Of a stretch of 13,879 nucleotides of DNA, positions 1 to 9,607 are shown one piece after another (position 1 is the first letter of the stretch; every line of letters starts with the position of its first letter). The translations under genes were made by a program, and so were the position numbers. The DNA lies in assembly GCA_027858355.1 (NCBI GenBank), contig JAQICW010000393.1, positions 1 through 13,879 of the forward strand. The letters are read 5' to 3'. The notes under the pieces were generated by a model that saw only the letters and a list, made by a program, of their open reading frames with translations, was not told the DNA's origin and made no database searches. The stretch is from Desulfobacula sp. Lineage in GTDB: Bacteria; Desulfobacterota; Desulfobacteria; Desulfobacterales; Desulfobacteraceae.

Positions 1-2898
<2,898 letters not shown>

Positions 2899-3202
2899 GG
2901 TTTTATTATTACTTTTTGGTTTAGAAATATAAGCAATGGGCGTGCCAGAACAAGCCTGGCCTGGTCTTCATTATTTGTTGCCAAAAATATGGGATAAAAA
3001 TAATTGAATACAAAAATATTATCACAAAAATGTTATAAAATACATAAAATAAATTTCGTTTTTGTAATTTGACAACCGGGTAACAAAAATCAAGGCGGAT
3101 GATTCCAATAATTATAAAGGTAGGAACGAATAGGAAAGGGTTGTTGCAGCCAGTCTTCTATCCAAAGGCGGCTGCAATGTATGATAATATAATTATTTTT
3201 TT
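2899..3202. other. AT-rich intergenic region between tatA and glnD
   Basis: A 304-base gap. It holds a hairpin just after tatA (listed separately) and a very AT-rich stretch around 2990-3060. On the minus strand there are several -10-like hexamers (for example TATAAC, complement of 3032-3037) and one -35-like TTGTCA (complement of 3070-3075), but none pair at a convincing spacing. glnD probably has its own promoter here, although I cannot place it. I see no RNA gene and no coding frame with family resemblance. Confidence 0.4.
3144..3177 (-). other. Hairpin downstream of tatA
   Basis: TTGCAGCC (3144-3151) and GGCTGCAA (3170-3177) form a perfect 8-bp stem with an 18-base loop, starting about 26 bases past the tatA stop. 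In the tatA transcript it is followed by CAACCCTTTCC, not a run of T, so it is not a textbook intrinsic terminator. It could be a 3'-end stabilising hairpin, a weak terminator, or chance. Confidence 0.4.
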
Positions 3203-3388
3203 TCAGTCTTTTTCAATTTTTTCAGGATCGTCTTCTTTGTCCACGATCTTAGGATCACTGGTGGCTTTTTTGAAATTTTTAATTCCTTTGCCCAAACCCG
3301 CACCGATTTCAGGAAGTTTTCCTGCGCCGAATATAATAAGGATAATTACAAGAATAATTATCAGTTCCGGCATTCCTAGTCCCATCAT
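3203..3388 (-). CDS. tatA: Sec-independent protein translocase subunit TatA/E
   Basis: Small component of the twin-arginine translocon, which exports folded proteins across the inner membrane; TatA oligomers form the pore or weaken the membrane. The 61-residue protein has the full TatA layout: a short periplasmic N-terminus with the conserved Glu (PEL, about 7-9), one hydrophobic helix (about 9-21), the FG hinge ([10 protein letters not shown]), an amphipathic helix ([12 protein letters not shown]) and a charged tail ending in acidic and Lys residues. It is at the short end for the family, which is often 65-90 residues. The start ATG (3386-3388) has AGGAG six bases upstream. A two-codon frame, ATG CTA TGA, overlaps the start (complement of 3385-3393) but lies too close to the ribosome site to be used. 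No tatB or tatC is present in the window. Confidence 0.95.
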   Translation of the reverse strand: MMGLGMPELIIILVIILIIFGAGKLPEIGAGLGKGIKNFKKATSDPKIVDKEDDPEKIEKD

Positions 3389-3430
3389 AGCATACTCCTA
3401 TTCGCTTCATGCTGTTATTAAATCAAATAA

Positions 3431-3468
3431 AAAAGATTAACACTAAGTCTGTAAAGTGTCAATCTTTT
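3431..3468. promoter_or_regulatory. 14-bp inverted repeat over candidate tatA promoter
   Basis: AAAAGATTAACACT (3431-3444) and AGTGTCAATCTTTT (3455-3468) are inverted copies with one mismatch, separated by 10 bases. On the minus strand the structure contains a perfect TTGACA (complement of 3457-3462), followed after 17 bases by TAATCT, a poor -10 match. The position about 45-80 bases ahead of tatA fits an operator or promoter. A terminator reading is less likely because no gene on either strand ends just before it. Confidence 0.45.
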
Positions 3469-3526
3469 AGAATTTCTATATGGAGTTTTAAAATTACATT
3501 TTTGTTGTATCTTTTTTTAGTCGTTA

Positions 3527-3705
3527 GGGGTCGCTCAAAAATTAATTGGCACTTTAGGCACTCAGATTTAGGTCGGATTTGGCTGATTCGATTGAGCGAA
3601 CCCACAGTAATAGTGAACTATTTCGAGGAGTTCGTGATTGAGGAGCAGCCAAAGGCGGCCTGAAGGTGAGATGCATAAAATGTTAAGTTGTTTTTGAGCG
3701 AGCCC
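3527..3705. mobile_element. MITE-like element with terminal inverted repeats
   Basis: The ends are GGGGTCGCTCAAAAA (3527-3541) and TTTTTGAGCGAGCCC (3691-3705), inverted copies with 14 of 15 matching. A short direct repeat, TTA or TTAG, flanks both ends (3524-3527 and 3706-3709), consistent with a small target duplication. A third copy of the end motif, TTGAGCGAACCC, lies inside at 3592-3603. All three copies obey TTGAGCGANCCC. The 179-bp length and lack of a transposase indicate a non-autonomous element or an internally deleted insertion sequence. The middle (about 3620-3665) looks richer in G+C than its surroundings. Family name unknown to me. Confidence 0.65.
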
Positions 3706-3722
3706 TTAGTGTTTAAAAAAAC

Positions 3723-3750
3723 TTGTGGCCCGGAATTTTGTGATTATTAT
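3723..3750 (+). promoter_or_regulatory. Candidate promoter of the MoxR-VWA pair
   Basis: TTGTGG (3723-3728) and TATTAT (3745-3750) are separated by 16 bases and end 53 bases before the ATPase start. The -10 box is one mismatch from consensus and the -35 box is weak. It sits just outside the right end of the MITE-like element. This is a suggestion from pattern only. Confidence 0.3.
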
Positions 3751-3803
3751 TACTACTTAAATTTATTTTAAAAACTTAATTCAACTATATATGGAGATGC
3801 TTT

Positions 3804-4655
3804 ATGTATCAGGAACCAAAAACTGAATTTCAGGGTGCAAAAAAATATATCCTTGATCAGGAACTTGCCTCAATTGTTAACATATCAATGAAACTCGAAA
3901 TGCCTCTGCTCCTCAAAGGAGAGCCGGGAACCGGCAAAACCATGCTGGCTCATGCCATTACAGAAAATTTGAATATGCCCTTAATTGTTCTGAATGTAAA
4001 ATCCAGCATGAAGCTGATTGAAGCACTATATCAATATGATACCCTTACCCGTTTGAATGATTCCCGGTTTGGTGATTCCAAAAGAGATGTCAGCAATATT
4101 AATGAATATATAAAAATGGGTAAGATCGGCCAGGCCTTTTGTGCAGACAAAAGAACCGTATTGCTCATCGATGAAATAGACAAAGCCGACACAGATTTCC
4201 AGGATGATATGCTGGATGTCCTTGACCAGATGCAGTTTGATATCATTGAAACAGACAAAACCATAAAAGCTATACACAGGCCAGTTATCATTATAACCTC
4301 CAATGCAAAAAAAGACCTTTCCGATCCCTTTTTAGGCAGGTGTAATTTTCATCACATTGCCTTTCCTGACCCCAAAATGATGAGAAAAATCATAGGGGTT
4401 CATTTTGACAACATTGATGAGACGCTCGCAAAAAATGCAATCGATGCATTTTATAATATGCGGGAAATTGATTCCATTGAGAAAAAACCGGCTACAAGGG
4501 AATTGATAAACTGGATCAGGGCATTGATTGCAGATCCTGATTTCAGGGCAAAGGATCTTGTTAAAGGCAAGTTCCCATTTTTAGGGGTCTTGTTTAAAAA
4601 GAGTCCTGACTATGAAAGAGCAACAAATCTGGCATCAAGAAGACGAATGTTTTAA
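3804..4655 (+). CDS. MoxR-family AAA+ ATPase
   Basis: A AAA+ ATPase of the MoxR group, whose members act as chaperones that remodel or load cofactors into partner complexes, commonly together with a VWA-domain protein. In 283 residues it shows Walker A GEPGTGKT (39-46), Walker B LLIDEID (120-126, acidic pair D123/E124), sensor-1 Asn in ITSNAKKDL (N167) and a likely arginine finger in DPFLGRC (R179). The region after about 190 is a helical lid domain, ending in the basic run SRRRMF. The start ATG has GGAG seven bases upstream. The stop is 13 bases before the VWA gene, so the two are almost certainly co-transcribed and co-operate. The client is unknown: no oxidoreductase, CO dehydrogenase, RuBisCO or nitric oxide reductase genes lie nearby, so names such as coxD, cbbQ or norQ are not justified. 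Confidence 0.88.
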   Translation: MYQEPKTEFQGAKKYILDQELASIVNISMKLEMPLLLKGEPGTGKTMLAHAITENLNMPLIVLNVKSSMKLIEALYQYDTLTRLNDSRFGDSKRDVSNINEYIKMGKIGQAFCADKRTVLLIDEIDKADTDFQDDMLDVLDQMQFDIIETDKTIKAIHRPVIIITSNAKKDLSDPFLGRCNFHHIAFPDPKMMRKIIGVHFDNIDETLAKNAIDAFYNMREIDSIEKKPATRELINWIRALIADPDFRAKDLVKGKFPFLGVLFKKSPDYERATNLASRRRMF

Positions 4656-4668
4656 TTTAAGGTAATTT

Positions 4669-5862
4669 ATGTTTTTAAAATTTTTCTATACCTTAAAAGA
4701 GATCGGAATACCCGTATCCCCCACCTCTTTTCTCACTTTGCAAAAGGCATTGCACCAGGGGATCATTAGCAACCTGGATGATTTTTATACCTGCGCCAGA
4801 TCCATTCTTGTCAAAAGCGAGAGATATTTTGACCTGTATGACCAGGTGTTTGCTCACCATTTTGAAGGGGTACCCCTGCCTGAAAATGACGGATTTGAAA
4901 TCGATGAAATTGCCCGGGGTATGCTGGATGAATGGCTTAAAAATCCCAAGGCCCTGGCCGATGCATTGGGGATCGATGAAAAAGAACTCAATAAAATGTC
5001 GCCTGAAGAATTGATTGAATATTTTAAGGAACGGCTCAAGGATCAGGATGGAGAACATCATGGGGGTCGGAAATGGATCGGTACGGGCGGATATTCCCCC
5101 GTGGGGCATTCAGGCTACCATCCCGGTGGTATGAGGGTTGGCGGTCAATCCAGAAATAAATCTGCTGTAAAAGTCGCCAATGAAAGGCGGTATAAAGATT
5201 ACTCAACTGCAGGGCCTTTAACCCAGGCAAAAATGAGTGAGGCATTAAAACGGTTAAGAAACATGATTCCGGCAGGACCCAGGGACATGATAAATATTGA
5301 TGATACCATCAAGGAGACCCTGAGAAATGCCGGTGAAATCGAACTTGTGTTTGACAGGGTATTAAAGGACAGGCTCAATATCATCCTGGCCATTGATAAT
5401 GGCGGTTGGTCCATGGACCCGTTTATTCAGGTAGTTCAAACCCTTTTTGATTATGCCAGGGCACAATTTAAGGAAGTCAAAACCTATTTTTTCCATAACA
5501 CGATCTATGATTATGTCTGGGAAGATCCGAGTCGGTATAAGAAACCCAAGAAGATTATTGAATTCTCACGCCTTGATCCTGATACAAGACTGATTGTGGT
5601 GGGAGATGCCAGCATGGCGCCCTATGAACTTATGGCCCAGGATGGCTCTATCCATATATCGGAAAGAAGTGGCATGCCCAGCATAGATCAATTGCATTTT
5701 TTGAACAAAACCTTTCCACATTCTGTCTGGCTGAATCCGGTTTCAGAGGAAATGTGGGGATATACGCACACCATTCTGGCCATATCTAAAATTTTCCCCA
5801 TGTATGAATTATCTTTGGATGGGCTTGAAAAGGCTGTGACCAGATTGATGCAAAAAAACTAA
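4669..5862 (+). CDS. VWA-domain protein, CoxE/COG3825-like partner of the MoxR ATPase
   Basis: A 397-residue cytoplasmic protein without a signal peptide. The N-terminal half (1-125) is helical and acidic. It is followed by a Gly/His-rich segment with WIGTGGYSPVGHSGYHPGG (136-154) and a basic stretch NERRYKDY (171-178), both of which I recognise as typical of this family. The C-terminal VWA-like domain (about 225-395) has ILAIDNGGWSMDP (239-251) where a classical metal site reads DxSxS, and VGDASM (311-316) as a third metal-site loop. The first motif is therefore atypical: Gly and Trp occupy the DxSxS spacing. Upstream AAGG lies six bases before the ATG. It forms a two-gene unit with the preceding ATPase and presumably acts as its adaptor or substrate binder. 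The role in the cell is unknown. Confidence 0.8.
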   Translation: MFLKFFYTLKEIGIPVSPTSFLTLQKALHQGIISNLDDFYTCARSILVKSERYFDLYDQVFAHHFEGVPLPENDGFEIDEIARGMLDEWLKNPKALADALGIDEKELNKMSPEELIEYFKERLKDQDGEHHGGRKWIGTGGYSPVGHSGYHPGGMRVGGQSRNKSAVKVANERRYKDYSTAGPLTQAKMSEALKRLRNMIPAGPRDMINIDDTIKETLRNAGEIELVFDRVLKDRLNIILAIDNGGWSMDPFIQVVQTLFDYARAQFKEVKTYFFHNTIYDYVWEDPSRYKKPKKIIEFSRLDPDTRLIVVGDASMAPYELMAQDGSIHISERSGMPSIDQLHFLNKTFPHSVWLNPVSEEMWGYTHTILAISKIFPMYELSLDGLEKAVTRLMQKN

Positions 5863-5902
5863 TGGCTTGGTTTTTCAGGCAAGGGTGCAAAAAATAACCT
5901 GG

Positions 5903-6688
5903 CTAAAAATCAACCCTGTAAAGTGTCCTGGTATTATTAAATATGGTTTGTGAAAGGTTTTCAGGATCTGTATTTCTAATTTGTGCAAGTCTTATCAGGA
6001 CTGATTTTACAAAGGATGGTTCATTGCGTTTGAACTTGTTTTTTTGAGGAGCCGGTGTAAGGTAAGGCGCATCTGTTTCAATGAGTATCCGGTCTTCAGG
6101 AATATGGGGTGCAATACTTCTTAAATATTCCCCCCTTTCTTTTAAGGTCAAAATGCCAGTAATACCGATATAGTATCCCAGATCAAGATACCTGAAAAGC
6201 TCTTCTTTTGTGCCGGAAAAACAGTGTATGACCCCCTTACGACTTTTTGGCCCTTCGGATTTTAAAATATCATAAAACCTGCCCTTTGAATCCCTTTCAT
6301 GGAAAATCAATGGCAAATCAAGTCTGCCGGCAATCTCAAGCTGTTTTACAAAGCAGTCTTCCTGGTCTTTTGAAGGTGAAAACATCCGATTAAAATCAAG
6401 GCCGATTTCTCCCCATGCCTTAACACATAAATTGTCTTGGGCAAGACGAGTCAAAGTGTCCAGGCTTTCTTTGGAGCACAACTTTGCATCATGGGGATGG
6501 AAGCCAACAGAGGTAATGATATTTTTATAGGCATTGGCTATTTTAATGGCTTTTAATGATCTATTTATATCAATACCTACAACCATGATGCCGCGGACAT
6601 TTTCATTTTGTGCCCGCTCAATAATATCTTGAAGGTCGTCATCATAGCAATTGTCGTCAATATGAGAATGGGAATCAAATAATATCAT
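5903..6688 (-). CDS. tatD: TatD-family metal-dependent hydrolase (DNase-like)
   Basis: A TIM-barrel amidohydrolase-like enzyme of the TatD family, known members of which are Mg-dependent 3'-5' exonucleases acting in DNA repair or degradation. At 261 residues it has the usual length and all metal ligands: HSH (7-9), Glu94 in GEIGLD, His130 in IFHER, His155 in IHCFSG and Asp206 in ETDAPYL, plus RNEP (221-224). The start ATG (6686-6688) has only a distant AAGG, 13 bases away. It converges on the VWA gene with 40 bases between the stops and is divergent from ftsE. Despite the name there is no evidence that it takes part in Tat export, and its distance from tatA here is not a functional link. YcfH/YjjV-type paralogues cannot be separated by eye. 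Confidence 0.93.
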   Translation of the reverse strand: MILFDSHSHIDDNCYDDDLQDIIERAQNENVRGIMVVGIDINRSLKAIKIANAYKNIITSVGFHPHDAKLCSKESLDTLTRLAQDNLCVKAWGEIGLDFNRMFSPSKDQEDCFVKQLEIAGRLDLPLIFHERDSKGRFYDILKSEGPKSRKGVIHCFSGTKEELFRYLDLGYYIGITGILTLKERGEYLRSIAPHIPEDRILIETDAPYLTPAPQKNKFKRNEPSFVKSVLIRLAQIRNTDPENLSQTIFNNTRTLYRVDF

Positions 6689-6726
6689 TTTTATTTTTTT
6701 ACCTTATTTGAATTGTTTTCACTTTC

Positions 6727-6788
6727 CTTAAATAAAATTTAAGCCTTCACTGAATGGAAGAAGCCGTTTTACGGTAACAGTGAAGGCT
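6727..6788. repeat. Compound palindrome between tatD and ftsE
   Basis: Three nested or adjacent dyads are visible: CTTAAAT-AAA-ATTTAAG (6727-6743, perfect 7-bp arms); AGCCTTCACTG (6742-6752) with CAGTGAAGGCT (6778-6788), perfect 11-bp arms over 25 bases; and inside that loop CCGT-TTT-ACGG (6764-6774). In the minus-strand transcript the 11-bp stem is followed by TTAAATTTTATTT, which resembles an intrinsic terminator or attenuator lying in a tatD leader. In the plus direction there is no T-run. Confidence 0.6.
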
Positions 6789-6819
6789 CAATGTAAGAAA
6801 AACTGTTTTGCAGCACTCC

Positions 6820-6848
6820 TTGACACAGGCAATTTATAACAGTAAATT
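6820..6848 (+). promoter_or_regulatory. Promoter of the ftsEX-envC-ctpA operon
   Basis: A perfect TTGACA (6820-6825), 17 bases of spacer, then TAAATT (6843-6848; 4 of 6 matches). The predicted start of transcription is near 6855, about 40 bases before the ftsE start codon. It is the only good plus-strand promoter I can see ahead of five closely packed genes. Confidence 0.55.
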
Positions 6849-6896
6849 CAGTCCCAGTCAATTATGTACGGTGCCCAGTAACACAATTATTAAGAT

Positions 6897-7592
6897 ATGA
6901 ACGAAAAGAATAATAAAAACTCAATGATTCGGTTGTTTAATGTAAGTAAAAGGTTTGGAGGGAAGCTTGCCTTAAAGAATATTTCCCTTGATATTGAACA
7001 GGGTGAATTTATTTTTATTTCAGGCCCTTCAGGAGCTGGAAAGTCAACCCTGCTGAAAATATTGTATCTTGCTGAAAATACTTTTGAAGGACAGGTCCTG
7101 ATTGACGGCATGAACCTTTCCAGGATCTCTCGTTCAAAACTCCCTGTTTTACGGCGGAGGTTTGGAATAGTATTCCAGGATTTTAAATTGATTCCCACCC
7201 GGACGGTCTATGAAAACATAGCCCTTGTTTTGGAAGCTTCCGGCAAAAAAACCTCTTTTATCAAAAAAAAAGTCCTGCAGGTATTGAGAAGCACAGGCAT
7301 GGAAAAAAAAGCCAAAGCTTTTCCTTTAACACTTTCAGGAGGCGAACAGCAGCGGGTTGCCGTGGCAAGGGCAGTGGTCGGAGAACCTTCCATTATTCTT
7401 GCAGATGAACCCACTGGCAGTCTGGATTTAACCTCTGCCCGGGCCATCCTTGATTTTTTAATAGAATACCATAAAAAAGGAACAACAATATTGATTGCAA
7501 GCCATGATCTGCATCTCATGAAAAATACAATTCAAGGCAAAAATATTGAACTCAATGCCGGTAGAATTATACGCACCGACATCATGCTTTAA
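6897..7592 (+). CDS. ftsE: Cell-division ATP-binding protein FtsE
   Basis: The nucleotide-binding subunit of FtsEX, a type VII (mechanotransmission) ABC system that couples cytoplasmic ATP hydrolysis to activation of periplasmic peptidoglycan hydrolases during division. The 231 residues include Walker A GPSGAGKST (43-51), Q-loop Gln94 in VFQDF, the family-typical FKLIPTRTVYENIA, signature LSGGEQQR (146-153), Walker B IILADEP (166-172) and the switch His203 in ASHD. It is identified as FtsE rather than a LolD-type ATPase because ftsX follows directly. Neither ATG candidate (6897 or the in-frame 6924) has a Shine-Dalgarno sequence. The second would give the more usual FtsE start MIRLFNVSK, so the true start may be 27 bases later. 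Confidence 0.96.
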   Translation: MNEKNNKNSMIRLFNVSKRFGGKLALKNISLDIEQGEFIFISGPSGAGKSTLLKILYLAENTFEGQVLIDGMNLSRISRSKLPVLRRRFGIVFQDFKLIPTRTVYENIALVLEASGKKTSFIKKKVLQVLRSTGMEKKAKAFPLTLSGGEQQRVAVARAVVGEPSIILADEPTGSLDLTSARAILDFLIEYHKKGTTILIASHDLHLMKNTIQGKNIELNAGRIIRTDIML

Positions 7593-7611
7593 GATAAAAA
7601 GAGACATCTAA

Positions 7612-8487
7612 ATGATCCATTTTCTAAAAAGAGCCGTAGCAGATATCCGCTCAAACAAATTTTTAAATTTAATTACGATTATAACAATTACCCTTTCCAT
7701 ACTGGTGGTAAGTGTTTTTTTGCTCTTTTTTGAAAATGCCGGCAGGATTATTGAGTCATGGAACCAGGGCGGCCGGGCAATGATTTATCTTAAAGAAGAA
7801 TTCAATGCAGATATGCTGCCCCAATTAAAAACAAAAATCAATTCCCTGGGTGATATCGATGAAATGGTCTATATTTCAAAAGCAAAGGCCCTTGATACAC
7901 TTAAAAATAGCATGGCCTCCCAAACTACCTTTTTAAAAACCTTAAAAGAAAATCCTTTGCCCGATGCCCTGGAAATCAAAATAAGGTCCTATAACAATTT
8001 CCAGGAAGTCCAAACCCTTGCTCAAAATATAAAAGCCATTGATATTGTTGATGACATTGAATATGGTCAGAGTTGGCTGGGTAAATTTTTAAAAATTTTT
8101 AACCTGTTCAAAATTACTGGATATGCCATGTGCGGTTTCTTTTTTTTAATGGCCCTGTTTATTACTGCAAATACCGTACGCCTGGCATTTTATTCCCGCA
8201 TGCTTGAAGTTGAAATCATGCGCCTTGTGGGTGCGACAGAAACCTTTATCAAGGCACCCTTTTATATAGAAGGTCTTATTCAGGGATTTCTGGGCGGGGT
8301 CCTGGGTCTGGGTGCCCTTTTAATAACCTATGTGATGGTTTCATCGGAGATTACACAAAGCCTTGCTTCCTATTTGTATTTTGATCTTCGGTTTCTGTCC
8401 GTTAAAATGGTCATGTTCATTATTTTCAGCAGTACCTTTCTGGGTTGGTTTGGATGCTATTTATCTCTAAAACAAATATTCAAATAG
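7612..8487 (+). CDS. ftsX: Cell-division protein FtsX, permease-like subunit
   Basis: The membrane subunit of FtsEX. The 291 residues have one N-terminal membrane segment (about 19-40), a periplasmic loop of about 125 residues that in the family binds the EnvC coiled coil, then three membrane segments (about 168-187, 222-244, 265-285). Family motifs include NPLPDALEI (114-122), YGQSWLGKF (151-159) and EIMRLVGAT (201-209). It starts 19 bases after ftsE with no strong ribosome site, suggesting coupled translation. Its last codons overlap the next gene, the predicted EnvC partner. Confidence 0.95.
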   Translation: MIHFLKRAVADIRSNKFLNLITIITITLSILVVSVFLLFFENAGRIIESWNQGGRAMIYLKEEFNADMLPQLKTKINSLGDIDEMVYISKAKALDTLKNSMASQTTFLKTLKENPLPDALEIKIRSYNNFQEVQTLAQNIKAIDIVDDIEYGQSWLGKFLKIFNLFKITGYAMCGFFFLMALFITANTVRLAFYSRMLEVEIMRLVGATETFIKAPFYIEGLIQGFLGGVLGLGALLITYVMVSSEITQSLASYLYFDLRFLSVKMVMFIIFSSTFLGWFGCYLSLKQIFK

Positions 8488-9605
8488 CTTTTTTCACAGG
8501 ATGGTTTTTCTTCTTATCATCAAGTGCCGGTCTTGCCGCCCAGGATAAGATTCCCGATATCCGTGCCAGAATTCAAACCCAGGAAAAAATGGTGAAAACA
8601 TTTTCCAAAAAAGAAATTGATATTCTGGACGTATTAAATGAAATTGATCACGGATTGAACAAAACCCGCATAAAATCTTTGGCCCTGTCAAAAGACGTTA
8701 AACTCCTGGAAAAAAGAATAGAACAGCTTGGCCGGAACAGGGACCAATTGCTAAAAAAAATTGATCAGTCTCGAAAATATGCGGGGAAAAGGTTGATCGC
8801 GCTCTATAAAATGAATATGATTGGCCGGCTGGACGTGGCAGGACAGCCTCCGTCTGTCTTTGATTTTTTTATCCAGCAAAATTCAATGAAGCGGGTCATC
8901 AACTCTGATTTCCAAATCCTTGAAAATCAGAGTTCTGATCTTGAAAAATTTGAAACCCTTGAACAGGAGCTTAAAAAAGAAATCCATGCAAAAACAATTC
9001 TTGAGGCAAAACTCAATGCTCAAATAGAACACCATAAAAAAGAATCCCAAAAAAAAGAATCCCTTTTAACAGACATTCGACAAAAAAAAAAAATGTCCAC
9101 TGCTATGGTTGAGTCCCTGACACTGGCTGCACAAAAGCTGGATAAGAAGGTCAACACTATTCAAAAGAATCGAAATCTGCCTTCTGGTAATGATTCTTTC
9201 TCAAGTTATCAAGGTCAGTTGATGATTCCGGTGCAAGGCAAAATTATTTCAAAATTTGGTCCTTTACGAACCGGAGATTACAAATCCTTCACTTTTCAAA
9301 AAGGAATTGATATAAAGGTAAAAAAAGGCGAACCTGTAAAATCAGTCTTTAATGGAAAGGTTCTGTTCGCCCAATGGCTGAAAGGTTATGGAAATTTACT
9401 GGTCATCGATCACGGCGGAAACTACTATACGCTGTATGCCCATGTTGAAGAAATTTTTAAACAAAAAGGAAAAACCGTTAAAACCGGGGAAATTATTGCA
9501 ACGGCAGGTGATACTGGATCAATTAAGGGGACATGCCTGCATTTTGAAATCAGGCATCACGGCAAAGCTGTAGACCCTATGAATTGGTTAAAAAAAGGAG
9601 CATGA
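8454..9605 (+). CDS. envC: EnvC-like murein hydrolase activator (coiled coil plus degenerate LytM/M23)
   Basis: A periplasmic partner of FtsEX that in known systems activates amidases. From the ATG at 8454 (383 residues) it has a signal peptide (hydrophobic core about 11-27, cleavage probably after GLAA), a long Lys/Glu-rich coiled coil (about 35-235) and a C-terminal LytM/M23 domain (about 255-380). In that domain the first zinc-site His is Gln (FQKGID, Q282), while Asp286 remains. The YAH His (330) is present. The first His of the HxH pair is Cys (TCLHFE, C361), with His363 kept. Catalysis is therefore unlikely, in line with an activator role. A TTG at 8445 in the same frame is an alternative start. 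The gene overlaps ftsX by 34 bases. In E. coli envC is unlinked to ftsEX, so the linkage here supports the function directly. Confidence 0.9.
   Translation: MLFISKTNIQIAFFTGWFFFLSSSAGLAAQDKIPDIRARIQTQEKMVKTFSKKEIDILDVLNEIDHGLNKTRIKSLALSKDVKLLEKRIEQLGRNRDQLLKKIDQSRKYAGKRLIALYKMNMIGRLDVAGQPPSVFDFFIQQNSMKRVINSDFQILENQSSDLEKFETLEQELKKEIHAKTILEAKLNAQIEHHKKESQKKESLLTDIRQKKKMSTAMVESLTLAAQKLDKKVNTIQKNRNLPSGNDSFSSYQGQLMIPVQGKIISKFGPLRTGDYKSFTFQKGIDIKVKKGEPVKSVFNGKVLFAQWLKGYGNLLVIDHGGNYYTLYAHVEEIFKQKGKTVKTGEIIATAGDTGSIKGTCLHFEIRHHGKAVDPMNWLKKGA
9596..9600 (+). promoter_or_regulatory. Ribosome binding site deciding the ctpA start
   Basis: AGGAG lies one base before an ATG at 9602, which also forms an ATGA overlap with the envC stop, and seven bases before a second in-frame ATG at 9608. 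The spacing favours 9608. An upstream in-frame TTG at 9584 would include the ribosome site in the coding region and is unlikely. Confidence 0.6.
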
Positions 9606-9607
9606 AA

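Larger units (their letters stand above)
3389..3803. other. Divergent intergenic region tatA / MoxR-like gene
   Basis: 415 bases without a supported gene between two divergently transcribed units. It contains a 14-bp inverted repeat overlapping a possible tatA promoter (3431-3468), a MITE-like element (3527-3705) and a weak candidate promoter for the plus-strand ATPase gene (3723-3750). An open frame at 3409-3663 crosses the inverted repeat and most of the mobile element. It has no Shine-Dalgarno sequence and no recognisable family, so I do not call it a gene. Confidence 0.6.

Noticed and set aside
3409..3663. 84-residue open frame crossing the inverted repeat and most of the MITE-like element
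   Set aside because: No Shine-Dalgarno sequence, no recognisable domain, and it starts outside the element. At most its end is a transposase remnant.
3723..3742. Sigma-54 type promoter (TGGC...TTGC-like) before the MoxR gene
   Set aside because: GG is present, but the required GC at the correct spacing is replaced by TG, so the match fails.
5863..5902. Terminator between the VWA gene and tatD
   Set aside because: Only a 4-bp CAGG/CCTG dyad is present, too weak to call.
9584..9607. TTG start giving an eight-residue extension of CtpA
   Set aside because: The extension would contain the ribosome binding site itself; the ATG at 9608 has ideal spacing and leads directly into a signal sequence.
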